DNA of 6,161 nucleotides. Origin: Paracoccaceae bacterium. GTDB lineage: Bacteria > Pseudomonadota > Alphaproteobacteria > Rhodobacterales > Rhodobacteraceae. The stretch spans positions 1-6,161 of the forward strand of contig SKWJ01000540.1 of assembly GCA_007128995.1 (NCBI GenBank), read 5' to 3'. The position numbers and the translations under genes were made by a program. The notes beneath the pieces were generated by a model. The model searched no databases, was not told the DNA's origin, and saw only the letters and a program-made list of their open reading frames with translations. Shown here one piece after another: positions 1 to 6,101 of this stretch; positions within the stretch are counted from its first letter, which is position 1; the number at the start of each line of letters is the position of its first letter.

Positions 1-1
1 C

Positions 2-1381
2 AGCAAGGTGCGCGAGATTGAAGCCACAATCGCCCCCTTGCGCGACAGTGGCGAGGTGACAAATCTGTTTTCCATCATCGGCCTTGGGGGAGGGGATAAC
101 CGGGCCTTCATGGTGATGACATTGGCCGATTGGGATCAGCGCGAACGCAGCCAGCAAGAGATCGTCGGACAGATCAATGCGGGTCTTCGGAATATAATCG
201 GAGTGCGTGCGTTTGCCATCCAGCCCAACTCGTTGCGCATCCGGGGGGCTGGGCAAGGGCTGCGATTTGCCATTCTTGGCAGCGACTACGATGCGCTTGC
301 AGATAACGGTCAGGCCCTCGTGGACCGGATGAGTGAAGACCCCCGCTTTGGACAGGTGCGGCTGGATTTCGAGACAACGCAGCCGCAGCTTTCGATCGAA
401 GTCGATCGCGAACGCGCTTCTGATCTGGGGGTCAATCTTGATGGTCTTGGCGAAGCGTTTCAGGCGATGCTGGATGGCCGGCAGGTTGGTTCGGTCTTTG
501 TGGGTGATCGGAGCTTTGACATTCAGATGCTCTCGACCCGCACGCCGGTGCGTGACCCCGGCGATCTTGAGCGCAGTTTCATCCGGTCTGACACTGGCCA
601 GATGCTGCCGCTTTCCGCCTTCATCAGCCTGCAAGAGCGCGCGATAGCGCCACAACTGACCCGCGAAAGCCAGCAACGCGCCGTGCAGATCACTGCCAGC
701 CTGGGCGATGGCACGCCACTTGGTCTGGCCTGGGCCGAGGTCGAACGTCTTGCGGCAGAGATCCTGCCAGTGGATGAGCGCATCATCCCGCTTGCCGAAG
801 CGGCAACGCTGGACGAAACGTCGTCCGGGATCGTGATCGTCTTTGGCTTTGCAATCCTCGTCGTGTTTCTTGTTCTTGCCGCGCAATTTGAAAGTTTCGT
901 GTCTGCGGTCGTGGTGATGGTGACGGTTCCGCTTGGGTTGGCCTGCGCGGCATTTGCGCTGTTGTTCACGGGTGTCAGTCTGAACATCTATTCTCAGATC
1001 GGTCTGGTGTTGCTTGTCGGGATCATGGCGAAGAATGGTATCCTGATCGTCGAATTTGCCAACCAGTTGCGCGACAATGGGGCAGAGGTGCGTGATGCAA
1101 TCCTCGACGCTGCAACCATTCGCTTGCGGCCGGTGATGATGACGATGCTGTCCACGGTTCTGGGGGGCGTGCCGCTGGTGCTCTCTGTCGGGCCCGGTGC
1201 AGAGGCCCGCGAAGCGCTTGGCTGGGTGATCGTCGGGGGGCTTGGTCTGGCGACTCTGGCGACCTTGTACCTGACCCCGGTCGCCTATCTGTTGCTGGCG
1301 CGATTCAGCAAACCGCGGTCCGCGAATACGGCGCGACTTGAATCGGAACTGGCGGCGGCTTCGACAAGCAGGTCTCTGTGA
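2..1381 (+). CDS. RND multidrug efflux pump inner-membrane subunit, C-terminal part (5'-truncated by window edge)
   Basis: This is the C-terminal ~459 residues of a resistance-nodulation-division (HAE1 family, AcrB/MexF-like) proton-driven transporter. The family exports drugs or other amphiphiles from the inner membrane and periplasm through an adaptor and a TolC-type channel. The frame is open from base 2, so the GTG at position 8 is an internal Val and not a start. Numbering from that Val, residues 1-260 form the second periplasmic porter/docking region, and residues ~272-432 hold the last transmembrane block (TM8-TM12). Recognisable segments are LAAQFESF (290-297), LNIYSQIGLVLLVGIMAKNG (325-344), ILIVEFANQLR (345-355) and RLRPVMMTMLSTVLGG (372-387), all typical of HAE1 pumps. 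The full protein is usually ~1030 residues, so over half is missing to the left. The end at TGA 1379-1381 is natural, with a short polar tail. Adaptor and outer-membrane genes, if present, lie upstream. Substrate cannot be predicted. It converges with the phn operon and has no evident link to it. Confidence 0.93.
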   Translation, partial: SKVREIEATIAPLRDSGEVTNLFSIIGLGGGDNRAFMVMTLADWDQRERSQQEIVGQINAGLRNIIGVRAFAIQPNSLRIRGAGQGLRFAILGSDYDALADNGQALVDRMSEDPRFGQVRLDFETTQPQLSIEVDRERASDLGVNLDGLGEAFQAMLDGRQVGSVFVGDRSFDIQMLSTRTPVRDPGDLERSFIRSDTGQMLPLSAFISLQERAIAPQLTRESQQRAVQITASLGDGTPLGLAWAEVERLAAEILPVDERIIPLAEAATLDETSSGIVIVFGFAILVVFLVLAAQFESFVSAVVVMVTVPLGLACAAFALLFTGVSLNIYSQIGLVLLVGIMAKNGILIVEFANQLRDNGAEVRDAILDAATIRLRPVMMTMLSTVLGGVPLVLSVGPGAEAREALGWVIVGGLGLATLATLYLTPVAYLLLARFSKPRSANTARLESELAAASTSRSL

Positions 1382-1387
1382 CGGCGC

Positions 1388-1426
1388 GGCCTGTGCCCGA
1401 TGCGCATTGCAACGCATAGCAAGGCC
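1388..1426 (+). terminator. Nested inverted repeat downstream of the RND gene, possible transcript end
   Basis: Outer arms GGCCT (1388-1392) and AGGCC (1422-1426) enclose inner arms ATGCG (1400-1404) and CGCAT (1413-1417). The structure starts 6 bases after the RND stop codon. It is followed by GACCTTTCC, which is only a weak T tract, so a factor-independent terminator is not firmly supported. The position between converging genes makes a 3'-end hairpin plausible. Confidence 0.3.
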
Positions 1427-1495
1427 AAGACCTTTCCTGCATCACCGCGCCCCTATCTGCGGTAAGATGCGCGAGCCACCCCCTGCCCGACACCG

Positions 1496-1520
1496 GGTAT
1501 CTGTGTGCGTGCCAGATACC
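1496..1520 (-). terminator. 8-bp stem-loop just after phnE2, possible 3' end of the phn operon
   Basis: GGTATCTG (1496-1503) and CAGATACC (1513-1520) are perfect 8-bp complementary arms with a 9-base loop. The structure begins 12 bases beyond the phnE2 stop codon. No run of T follows on either strand, so it is more likely a Rho-dependent end or an mRNA-stabilising 3' hairpin than a classical intrinsic terminator. Being symmetrical, it could serve both converging transcripts. Confidence 0.4.
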
Positions 1521-1532
1521 GTGATGCGCCTG

Positions 1533-2345
1533 TCAGATTCTGGCGTGCCGCACCTTGGCGGAGACCCATTCGCTGACGATCACCGTGCCAAGGATCACAA
1601 GGATGATCAGGGATACCTGCGGCCAAGCCAGCATGTTCAGGCTTGAATTGAGCTGAGCGCCGATACCGCCCGCGCCGACAAGTCCAAGGATCGCGCTTTC
1701 GCGGATATTGATATCCCACCGGAAAACGCTGATGCCGTAGAAACTCGGCAAAACCTGCGGAACGATACCATAAGTCAGGATCTGTCCCTGAGATGCGCCG
1801 GTTGCGGCAATCGCCTCGAGCTGTGTGACGTCGGTTTCCTCGATGGCTTCATAGAGCAGTTTTCCGATGAAACCGATCGAACGCAGCGCGATTGCGAGGA
1901 TTCCTGCAAGAAGACCGGGGCCGAGAATGGAGACAAGCAGCAGCGCCCAGATCAGCGAGTTGATCGAGCGCGAGGCGACAATTATGAACAGCGACAGCGG
2001 GCGCAGGATCAGCCGTGAAGGCGTGGTGTTGCTTGCGGCCAGAAAGGCGAGTGGCACGGCCATGGTGATACCCAGAAGCGTGCCCAATGTGGCTATGTTG
2101 ATGGTGTCCCACAGCGGCGCCCATAGCCGCTCCATATAAGACCAGCGCGGCGGAAAGGCGCGGCTGCCAATATCGGCGGCAGCCGTGGGTGCGTCCCAGA
2201 CGAAGGCCCAGATCGTGCGCTGGGTCATGCGCTCCCAGCACCATACAAACAGGGCCACGCAGGCCAGCCATCCGGCCCAGAGCATCAGCCGCTTGAACGG
2301 GGTACGGTGCTGCCAGATCGGGGTTTCAGTCGCTGTAACGCTCAT
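1533..2345 (-). CDS. phnE: Phosphonate-type ABC transporter permease (second PhnE)
   Basis: This is an inner-membrane permease subunit of a PhnCDE-type importer, 270 residues, the usual length for PhnE. The chosen ATG (2345-2343) overlaps the stop of the preceding phnE as ATGA. A GTG three codons upstream is possible but less likely. Hydrophobic segments lie at ~20-37, ~82-104, ~113-125, ~130-157 and ~243-261. The cytoplasmic EAA loop that docks on the ATPase is clear: E177-A-I-A-A-T-G183, ending at VLP (198-200). The C-terminal block RWDINIRESAILGLVGAGGIG (209-229) is a strong PhnE signature. It is about equal in length to the interrupted phnE1 and clearly homologous to it, so the normal pore is presumably a PhnE1/PhnE2 heterodimer. 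If phnE1 is really dead, this subunit might pair with itself, or the transporter may be lost; the sequence cannot decide. Confidence 0.93.
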   Translation of the reverse strand: MSVTATETPIWQHRTPFKRLMLWAGWLACVALFVWCWERMTQRTIWAFVWDAPTAAADIGSRAFPPRWSYMERLWAPLWDTINIATLGTLLGITMAVPLAFLAASNTTPSRLILRPLSLFIIVASRSINSLIWALLLVSILGPGLLAGILAIALRSIGFIGKLLYEAIEETDVTQLEAIAATGASQGQILTYGIVPQVLPSFYGISVFRWDINIRESAILGLVGAGGIGAQLNSSLNMLAWPQVSLIILVILGTVIVSEWVSAKVRHARI

Positions 2346-3145
2346 TTGACCCACTTTCGCAAGTAACCCGAAGAGTATTCGGCCACCATCACAATGGCGA
2401 TGATGATCAGAAGGATCGCGCCGGCGCTTTCATATTCATATCGCGACAGTGAGGTGTTCAGTGCCGCACCTATTCCACCTGCGCCAACAATGCCGATTAC
2501 GGCGGATTCGCGGAAATTGATGTCGAGCCGGTAAAGCGACAAGCCGATCAGGCGCGGCATCACCTGCGGCTGGATCGCGTAATTGATCAACTGCAACCAA
2601 CTTGCGCCAGTGGCGCGGATGGCTTCTGCCTGAGCCTCGTCAATATCCTCGATATCTTCGGCCAGAAGCTTTCCGATGAAGCCGATCGTGGCGAAGGTCA
2701 GGGTCAGGAACCCGGCAAAGGCGCCGAAGCCGAAAAGCGCGACAAAGAAGATCGCGACGATGATTTACTGCAAGGCGCGGCTGGCAGCGATAATGCTGCG
2801 ACAGATGTAGTAAACCCATGCGGGCGCGACATTGCGCGCAGCCCCGACCCCGATAGGTATGGAAAGGAATACCCCCACGACCGTCGAGGTAAAGGTCATG
2901 GTCAGGCTTTCCATCAACCCGTTCGAGATATCCCGCCATCGGGTCGTGAAATCGGGTTGCAGGAAACCCGCGACAAAACGCTGCGCGCGTTCCATGCCCG
3001 CAATCACGCGTGACCAGTTCACCTCGACCGTGCCGATGGCCAGAACGAGATAGACGATTGCGCCCAAGCCAAGGGCAATGCGCCAACCCCGCGATTGGAT
3101 CATCTGTGGCGGTTTGCGCCATGCGGTGGGGTAGGTCTGGCTCAT
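2342..3145 (-). pseudogene. phnE: Phosphonate-type ABC transporter permease (first PhnE), interrupted by an in-frame TAA
   Basis: The reading frame from ATG (3145-3143) to TGA (2344-2342) spans 267 codons, normal for a PhnE, but codon 127 is TAA (2767-2765). Both sides translate as PhnE in the same frame, with no indel. Codons 1-126 give the N-terminal membrane segment (~24-40), the segment at ~80-105 and RSIIAASRALQ. Codons 128-267 give IIVAIFFVALFGFGAFAG, then LTFATIGFIGKLLAEDIED, the EAA loop (174-197, EAIRATGAS...VMP) and INFRESAVIGIVGAGGIG. One base change explains the stop, for example from GAA (Glu), or from TCA (Ser), which is Ser in the second PhnE at the aligned site. The 126-residue product would lack the ATPase-docking loop. 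A restart at TTG 2596 would give only 84 residues. ATGA overlaps at both ends show it was built as part of the operon. Alternatives are a sequencing error or stop readthrough. Little decay besides this one codon suggests a very recent event or an artefact. Confidence 0.85.
2765..2767 (-). other. Premature TAA codon inside phnE1
   Basis: Read on the minus strand, the local codons are GCC TTG CAG TAA ATC ATC GTC. The stop sits in the membrane segment that follows the conserved SR(A/S) motif, aligned with Ser129 of the second PhnE. It is the only in-frame stop across the gene. Confidence 0.85.
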
Positions 3146-3969
3146 AGCGCGCCCAGCATCTTTTCAGCCTGAGCCTTGTCCTCGGCTTCGGCTTCTGCGT
3201 CCTCGGCTGCGCCCTTGCGCATTGCGGTCCAGTCCTCTTCGCCATAGATCCGCGTCAGGACATCCTCGGTCAACCCCGAAGGCGGGCCGTCAAAGACCAC
3301 ACGCCCGGCCTGCAATCCGATAATGCGGTCCGAGAATTGCTGCGCGAGGACGACATCATGGATGTTGATGATCGCAGGCAATCCGCGTTCACGGCAGATC
3401 TCGACGATCAGCCGCATGATCTGGCGGCTGGTTTTCGGATCAAGACTTGCCGTCGGTTCATCGATCAGCAGCAGTTCGGGGTCTTGTGCCAGCGCACGCG
3501 CGATCCCCACGCGCTGTCGCTGCCCGCCCGAGAGCGCATCGGCGCGCTTGTCGGCATGGGACATCAGTCCGACGCGGTCAAGCAGGCGATAGGCATTGGC
3601 GATATCCGCCCCCGGATAGCGCCGCAGGAAGCTGCGCCAGAAGCCGACATAGCCCAGCCGGCCCGAAAGCACGTTTTCCATCACGGTTAACCGTTCGACC
3701 AGCGCATATTCCTGAAAGATCATTCCGATCCGGCGGCGGGTGCGACGCAACTCAGCTGTGCGCAAGGCGGGCAAATTGACATCATTGAGCAGCACCTTGC
3801 CGGATGTCGGTTCGACCAGCCGGTTGATGCAGCGGATCAGCGTCGACTTGCCTGCCCCCGAGGGCCCGATCAGCCCGACGACCTGCCCCTGCGGCACATC
3901 GAATGTCACCTCTGACAAGGCCTTGTCGCCTGTCTTGTAGGTTTTGGTCAGCCCCTCGATCCTGAGCAT
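3142..3969 (-). CDS. phnC: Phosphonate-type ABC transporter ATP-binding protein PhnC
   Basis: This is the cytoplasmic ATPase that powers the PhnDE importer, 275 residues. All nucleotide-binding motifs are intact: Walker [10 protein letters not shown] (35-43), Q-loop Gln86 in IFQ, signature LSGGQRQRV (146-154), Walker B LLLIDEP (166-172), D-loop SLD (175-177) and H-loop His204 in INIHD. The stretch [14 protein letters not shown] (93-106) is typical of PhnC. ATG 3969 is preceded by AGGGGA (3983-3978), an 8-base spacing, supporting this start. Residues ~252-275 form an Ala/Glu/Lys/Asp-rich tail ([17 protein letters not shown]) beyond the usual family end. The tail is probably helical and solvent exposed, of unknown role. 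The stop overlaps the phnE1 start as ATGA, implying translational coupling. PhnC, PtxA and HtxD-type ATPases are hard to tell apart, so this does not fix the substrate. Confidence 0.95.
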   Translation of the reverse strand: MLRIEGLTKTYKTGDKALSEVTFDVPQGQVVGLIGPSGAGKSTLIRCINRLVEPTSGKVLLNDVNLPALRTAELRRTRRRIGMIFQEYALVERLTVMENVLSGRLGYVGFWRSFLRRYPGADIANAYRLLDRVGLMSHADKRADALSGGQRQRVGIARALAQDPELLLIDEPTASLDPKTSRQIMRLIVEICRERGLPAIINIHDVVLAQQFSDRIIGLQAGRVVFDGPPSGLTEDVLTRIYGEEDWTAMRKGAAEDAEAEAEDKAQAEKMLGAL

Positions 3970-3977
3970 ATGCGCGT

Positions 3978-3983
3978 TCCCCT
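3978..3983 (-). promoter_or_regulatory. Ribosome binding site of phnC
   Basis: AGGGGA lies 8 bases before the phnC ATG and matches the anti-Shine-Dalgarno end of 16S rRNA. It fixes the start at 3969 and indicates that phnC is initiated independently of phnD, unlike the coupled phnE genes. Confidence 0.6.
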
Positions 3984-3995
3984 GCCAAAATTGCA

Positions 3996-4021
3996 GCAGG
4001 CAGAACCAAAGCCCTGCCTGC
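3996..4021 (-). terminator. Stem-loop in the phnD-phnC gap (attenuator or mRNA-stabilising hairpin)
   Basis: GCAGGCAG and CTGCCTGC (arms 3996-4003 and 4014-4021) form a perfect 8-bp, GC-rich stem with a 10-base loop. In the transcript it is followed by TGCAATTTTGG, a short U run set a few bases away. It sits 25 bases after the phnD stop and before the phnC ribosome site. Such hairpins after binding-protein genes commonly protect the upstream message or cause partial termination, so the binding protein is made in excess over membrane parts. That role is inference here. Confidence 0.45.
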
Positions 4022-4046
4022 CGGAAAATGTTTAGGTGCTGAAATC

Positions 4047-4994
4047 TTAGTTGCAGGTATAGGTGACACCCATCGCTGCATCGATCTGGCGGATGACGGA
4101 CCAGTTTTCCTGAAAGGTGATCGGGATGAACTGTGTCTCGCCTTGCGCCCCGAATTCACGCTGCAACCCTGTGCCTTCCCATTCAAAACTGAAGAAGGCT
4201 TCCTGTATCTTTTCCTGCAGATCGGGATGCAGGTTATAGACAGTGCCATAGCCGGAAGTCGGGAAGGTGTCGGATTTGTAGATCGTCACCAGATCGTCGC
4301 GGCTGACCACGCCGCGCGCTTCCATGCGGGTCAGGACCGAATTGGCGATTGCGGCGGCGTCATAGTCCTGATTGGCGACTCCCAGGATCGAGTTGTCGTG
4401 TGCCCCTGAAAAGGCGGGCGTGTAGTTTTCATCTACGACCAAACCGAATTCGGCTTCCAGCAGGGCTTGTGGGGCCTTGAAGCCGGAATTCGAGGTTTCT
4501 GCCGTAAAGGCAAGCTGACGGCCATCAAGATCCGTCAGTGACTCGATCCCCGAACCCGGGTAGGTGATGATTTCCATCTCATAGCCGAATGACCCGTCTT
4601 CGCCGGCCATCATGGTGAAGGGGCGGAACCCGGCGCAAGCCACGGCAATCGGGTTGGAACCAGTATTGATCGCCGCAATATGCAAACGTCCAGCACGCAT
4701 CGCTTCAAGCTGTGCCGCATTCGACTGGACGGGAAAGAACTGTACAGGCTTGCCGGTGACGTCGGACATATGGTCGAGAAACTCGGCCCAGACATCCTCA
4801 TACACCGCCGGATCTTCCACGGGCGTGTAGGCAAAGACCAGAACCGCCGGATCAACCCATTCGCTGGGATCAGATGGAATATCTGCCACCAGATCCCCGT
4901 CAAGATCGCTGAAACGCGCATCCAGTTCGAATGCCAACCCCGGAAATGCCAGCGTCACCCCAAGCGCCACTGTCGAAAGAAACCGTCCTGTCAT
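4047..4994 (-). CDS. phnD: Periplasmic phosphonate/phosphite-type substrate-binding protein PhnD
   Basis: This is the solute-binding protein of the ABC importer, 315 residues, exported to the periplasm. The N-terminus is a Sec signal: R4, a hydrophobic core ~5-19 and a probable cleavage after LAFELDA (~20-26). The mature protein is a two-lobe PhnD-family (type II periplasmic) protein. It has the opening strand [12 protein letters not shown] (~52-63), [20 protein letters not shown], the anion-binding helix start [13 protein letters not shown], then [26 protein letters not shown], equivalent to the His/Glu ligand region of E. coli PhnD, and [16 protein letters not shown]. The YGN segment that supplies an aromatic ligand residue in E. 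coli PhnD reads NTGSNP here, so specificity for 2-aminoethylphosphonate cannot be assumed. Phosphite, hypophosphite or other phosphonates remain possible. The terminal Cys314 could pair with the internal Cys in VACAG. The start is supported by GGGGAT 8 bases upstream and by the Pho-box promoter. It is the first gene of the transporter operon. Confidence 0.93.
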   Translation of the reverse strand: MTGRFLSTVALGVTLAFPGLAFELDARFSDLDGDLVADIPSDPSEWVDPAVLVFAYTPVEDPAVYEDVWAEFLDHMSDVTGKPVQFFPVQSNAAQLEAMRAGRLHIAAINTGSNPIAVACAGFRPFTMMAGEDGSFGYEMEIITYPGSGIESLTDLDGRQLAFTAETSNSGFKAPQALLEAEFGLVVDENYTPAFSGAHDNSILGVANQDYDAAAIANSVLTRMEARGVVSRDDLVTIYKSDTFPTSGYGTVYNLHPDLQEKIQEAFFSFEWEGTGLQREFGAQGETQFIPITFQENWSVIRQIDAAMGVTYTCN

Positions 4995-5001
4995 GTCATT
5001 A

Positions 5002-5006
5002 TCCCC
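5002..5006 (-). promoter_or_regulatory. Ribosome binding site of phnD
   Basis: GGGGA-like sequence (GGGGAT, read on the minus strand) ends 7-8 bases before the phnD ATG at 4994. It supports the start that gives an intact signal peptide. Confidence 0.55.
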
Positions 5007-5027
5007 AGACTGCTACCGATTGGGGCT

Positions 5028-5033
5028 TCTCTA
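5028..5033 (-). promoter_or_regulatory. Candidate -10 element of the phnD promoter
   Basis: TAGAGA lies 11 bases downstream of the last Pho half-site (5049-5045), where Pho promoters carry their -10 element. It matches only three of six consensus bases, as is common in activator-dependent promoters. It falls between two short arms, GGGCT/AGCCC (5023-5027 and 5033-5037). The assignment rests mainly on spacing. Confidence 0.3.
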
Positions 5034-5044
5034 GCCCGATCACA

Positions 5045-5082
5045 TGACAGGCTGCTGACACTTGCATGACAAATAGGTGACA
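5045..5082 (-). promoter_or_regulatory. Tandem Pho boxes: four TGTCA half-sites at 11-bp steps upstream of phnD
   Basis: On the minus strand TGTCA occurs at 5082-5078, 5071-5067, 5060-5056 and 5049-5045, each exactly 11 bp from the next. This is the direct-repeat geometry of PhoB-binding Pho boxes (TGTCA-N6-TGTCA). Four half-sites make two boxes, enough for two PhoB dimers. The array ends 51 bp before the phnD start and would take the place of a -35 element. It predicts induction of phnDCE1E2 by phosphate starvation through PhoR-PhoB. Chance occurrence of four exact pentamers in phase is very unlikely. Confidence 0.9.
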
Positions 5083-5175
5083 CCCGCGTCTATTTGCGTG
5101 ATGCAGGGATGTGATCAGCCGGGAAATCCACTCAGGCTGGCCCGGTAGTGCCGTCAGGCTTCGGCCCGCTCTGGC

Positions 5176-6045
5176 TTAGCGTGCGGATTTGAACACCAGC
5201 ATATCGTCGTAGAACCCTTCCATCCGGTCCAGCCTTTCGCGGGTTTCTTTCCAGTTGCGGTCCTGAATGGCGGAAAGCAGGGCCTCAACCTGGGCAACCA
5301 GCGGGACGATCGTATCCCAGGCTGAAGGAACCTCGATCTGGCTGGTCAGGATGTGATCCGCGACGGCAGCGCCGGGGGACACCCAACGATCTGTCAGCAA
5401 GACGATTTCAACCCCCTGCGCATGGGCCAATTCCGCAAACTGGCTGATGGATGGCTCGTAGCGGCGAATGTCAAAGACAACGAGCACATCACGATCTGAC
5501 ATGTCCAGCAGCGCGGGTGGCCAGGTATTCGGCAGGCTGGACAGAAGCGAAACGTCACTGCGCATCACATGCAGCGCGGTTGCAAAATACTCGGCAACGG
5601 CTCTGGTCAGGCGTCCGCCAATCAGATGTATGGGGCGCGTCTTGTCAGCCAGAATCGTGGCAACCGTGTCAAAGCTCCGCAGATCCTGTTGGCTGAGCGT
5701 CTGATTCAGATTATCCAGCACGCTGGCGGCGAAGCGGTTCAACGGATGATCCCGTTGCGGGATATTTGCCCATTTTTCGTGCTTTGCAATGGGCGAAGCA
5801 AGACGCGCGCCCATTTCCTCATGCAGTTGGGCGCGGAACTCGGGATAGCCCGAGAAGCCCAGCTTGCGTACCAATCGCACGACCGTCGGACCTGAAACCC
5901 CCGAGGCCTGGGCAATTTCGGCCACGGAACCAAGCCCTGAGAGTGGGAAATTCCCCAGCATGTAGCTGGTCAATTGACGCTCTGCGCGGGTCATGCCGGA
6001 CATTGCCGCACGCAGCCTGTCTTCCAATGTCTGCAACTGTGTCAT
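5176..6045 (-). CDS. RpiR/MurR-family transcriptional regulator with SIS domain
   Basis: A 289-residue cytoplasmic DNA-binding regulator, standard length for the family. Residues 1-77 form the RpiR-type winged HTH: LEDRLRAAMSGMTRAERQLTSYML, then SVAEIAQASGVSGPTVVRLV (40-59) as helix-turn-helix, and KLGFSGYPEFRAQL (61-74), a family hallmark. Residues ~135-260 form a SIS (sugar isomerase) fold: IHLIGGRLTRAVAEYFA (139-155), DVLVVFDIRRYEPSISQFAELA (186-207) and VEIVLLTDR (212-220). Typical SIS sensors bind phosphosugars through GxGxS and SxSGxT motifs. Here these places read GGRLTR and FDIRRYEP, with Arg replacing the small and hydroxyl residues, so the ligand is probably not an ordinary sugar phosphate. 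The ATG at 6045 has only a weak G-rich leader (GACGGGCG), but it gives the expected N-terminus. The gene lies directly upstream of phnD on the same strand, yet phnD has its own promoter. A regulatory role for RpiR over the phn genes is possible but unproved. Confidence 0.92.
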   Translation of the reverse strand: MTQLQTLEDRLRAAMSGMTRAERQLTSYMLGNFPLSGLGSVAEIAQASGVSGPTVVRLVRKLGFSGYPEFRAQLHEEMGARLASPIAKHEKWANIPQRDHPLNRFAASVLDNLNQTLSQQDLRSFDTVATILADKTRPIHLIGGRLTRAVAEYFATALHVMRSDVSLLSSLPNTWPPALLDMSDRDVLVVFDIRRYEPSISQFAELAHAQGVEIVLLTDRWVSPGAAVADHILTSQIEVPSAWDTIVPLVAQVEALLSAIQDRNWKETRERLDRMEGFYDDMLVFKSAR

Positions 6046-6083
6046 CGCCCGTCTGCGCCCCCGCTGCTGCCGAATGAATCAGT

Positions 6084-6089
6084 ATTGTA
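6084..6089 (-). promoter_or_regulatory. Candidate -10 element of the rpiR-family gene
   Basis: TACAAT on the minus strand matches five of six bases of the -10 consensus and lies ~39 bp before the ATG. No good -35 hexamer is found 16-18 bp upstream, where the sequence is a pyrimidine-rich tract (complement of the purine run 6101-6119). The element overlaps the palindrome at 6086-6101. Confidence 0.4.
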
Positions 6090-6101
6090 ATGAAAATTAC
6101 A
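6086..6101. promoter_or_regulatory. 16-bp palindrome TGTAAT-N4-ATTACA, candidate operator of the RpiR-family regulator
   Basis: TGTAAT (6086-6091) and ATTACA (6096-6101) are perfect inverted arms around GAAA. The site resembles operators known for RpiR-family members such as HexR (TGTAAT-like arms). It overlaps the -10 element of the regulator's own gene, which suggests repression of its own synthesis. A second gene beyond the right edge, reading to the right, could share it. Confidence 0.6.

Noticed and set aside
523..987. 154-residue minus-strand frame inside the RND gene
   Set aside because: It is antisense to conserved RND pump sequence, with Ser/Arg/Thr-rich composition typical of a reverse-frame shadow.
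1849..2271. 140-residue minus-strand frame within phnE2
   Set aside because: It is out of frame with the well-conserved permease and shows His/Arg-rich shadow composition.
2346..2354. GTG start at 2354 for the second PhnE
   Set aside because: The ATG at 2345 makes the same ATGA overlap seen between phnC and phnE1, so it is preferred. The upstream GTG would add only three residues.
2342..2596. Separate 84-residue gene starting at TTG 2596
   Set aside because: It is in the same frame as phnE1 and is simply the part of that gene downstream of codon 183. The start is an internal Leu of the conserved EAA region and has no ribosome site of its own.
2640..3245. 201-residue minus-strand open frame overlapping phnE1 and phnC
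   Set aside because: It is rich in Arg, His and Pro with no recognisable domain, and shares the strand with two clear genes in another frame: a shadow frame of GC-rich DNA.
5132..5160. Direct repeat TCAGGCT at 5132-5138 and 5154-5160 after the rpiR-family gene
   Set aside because: Only 7 bp, two copies, with no flanking symmetry or known motif; it could be chance.
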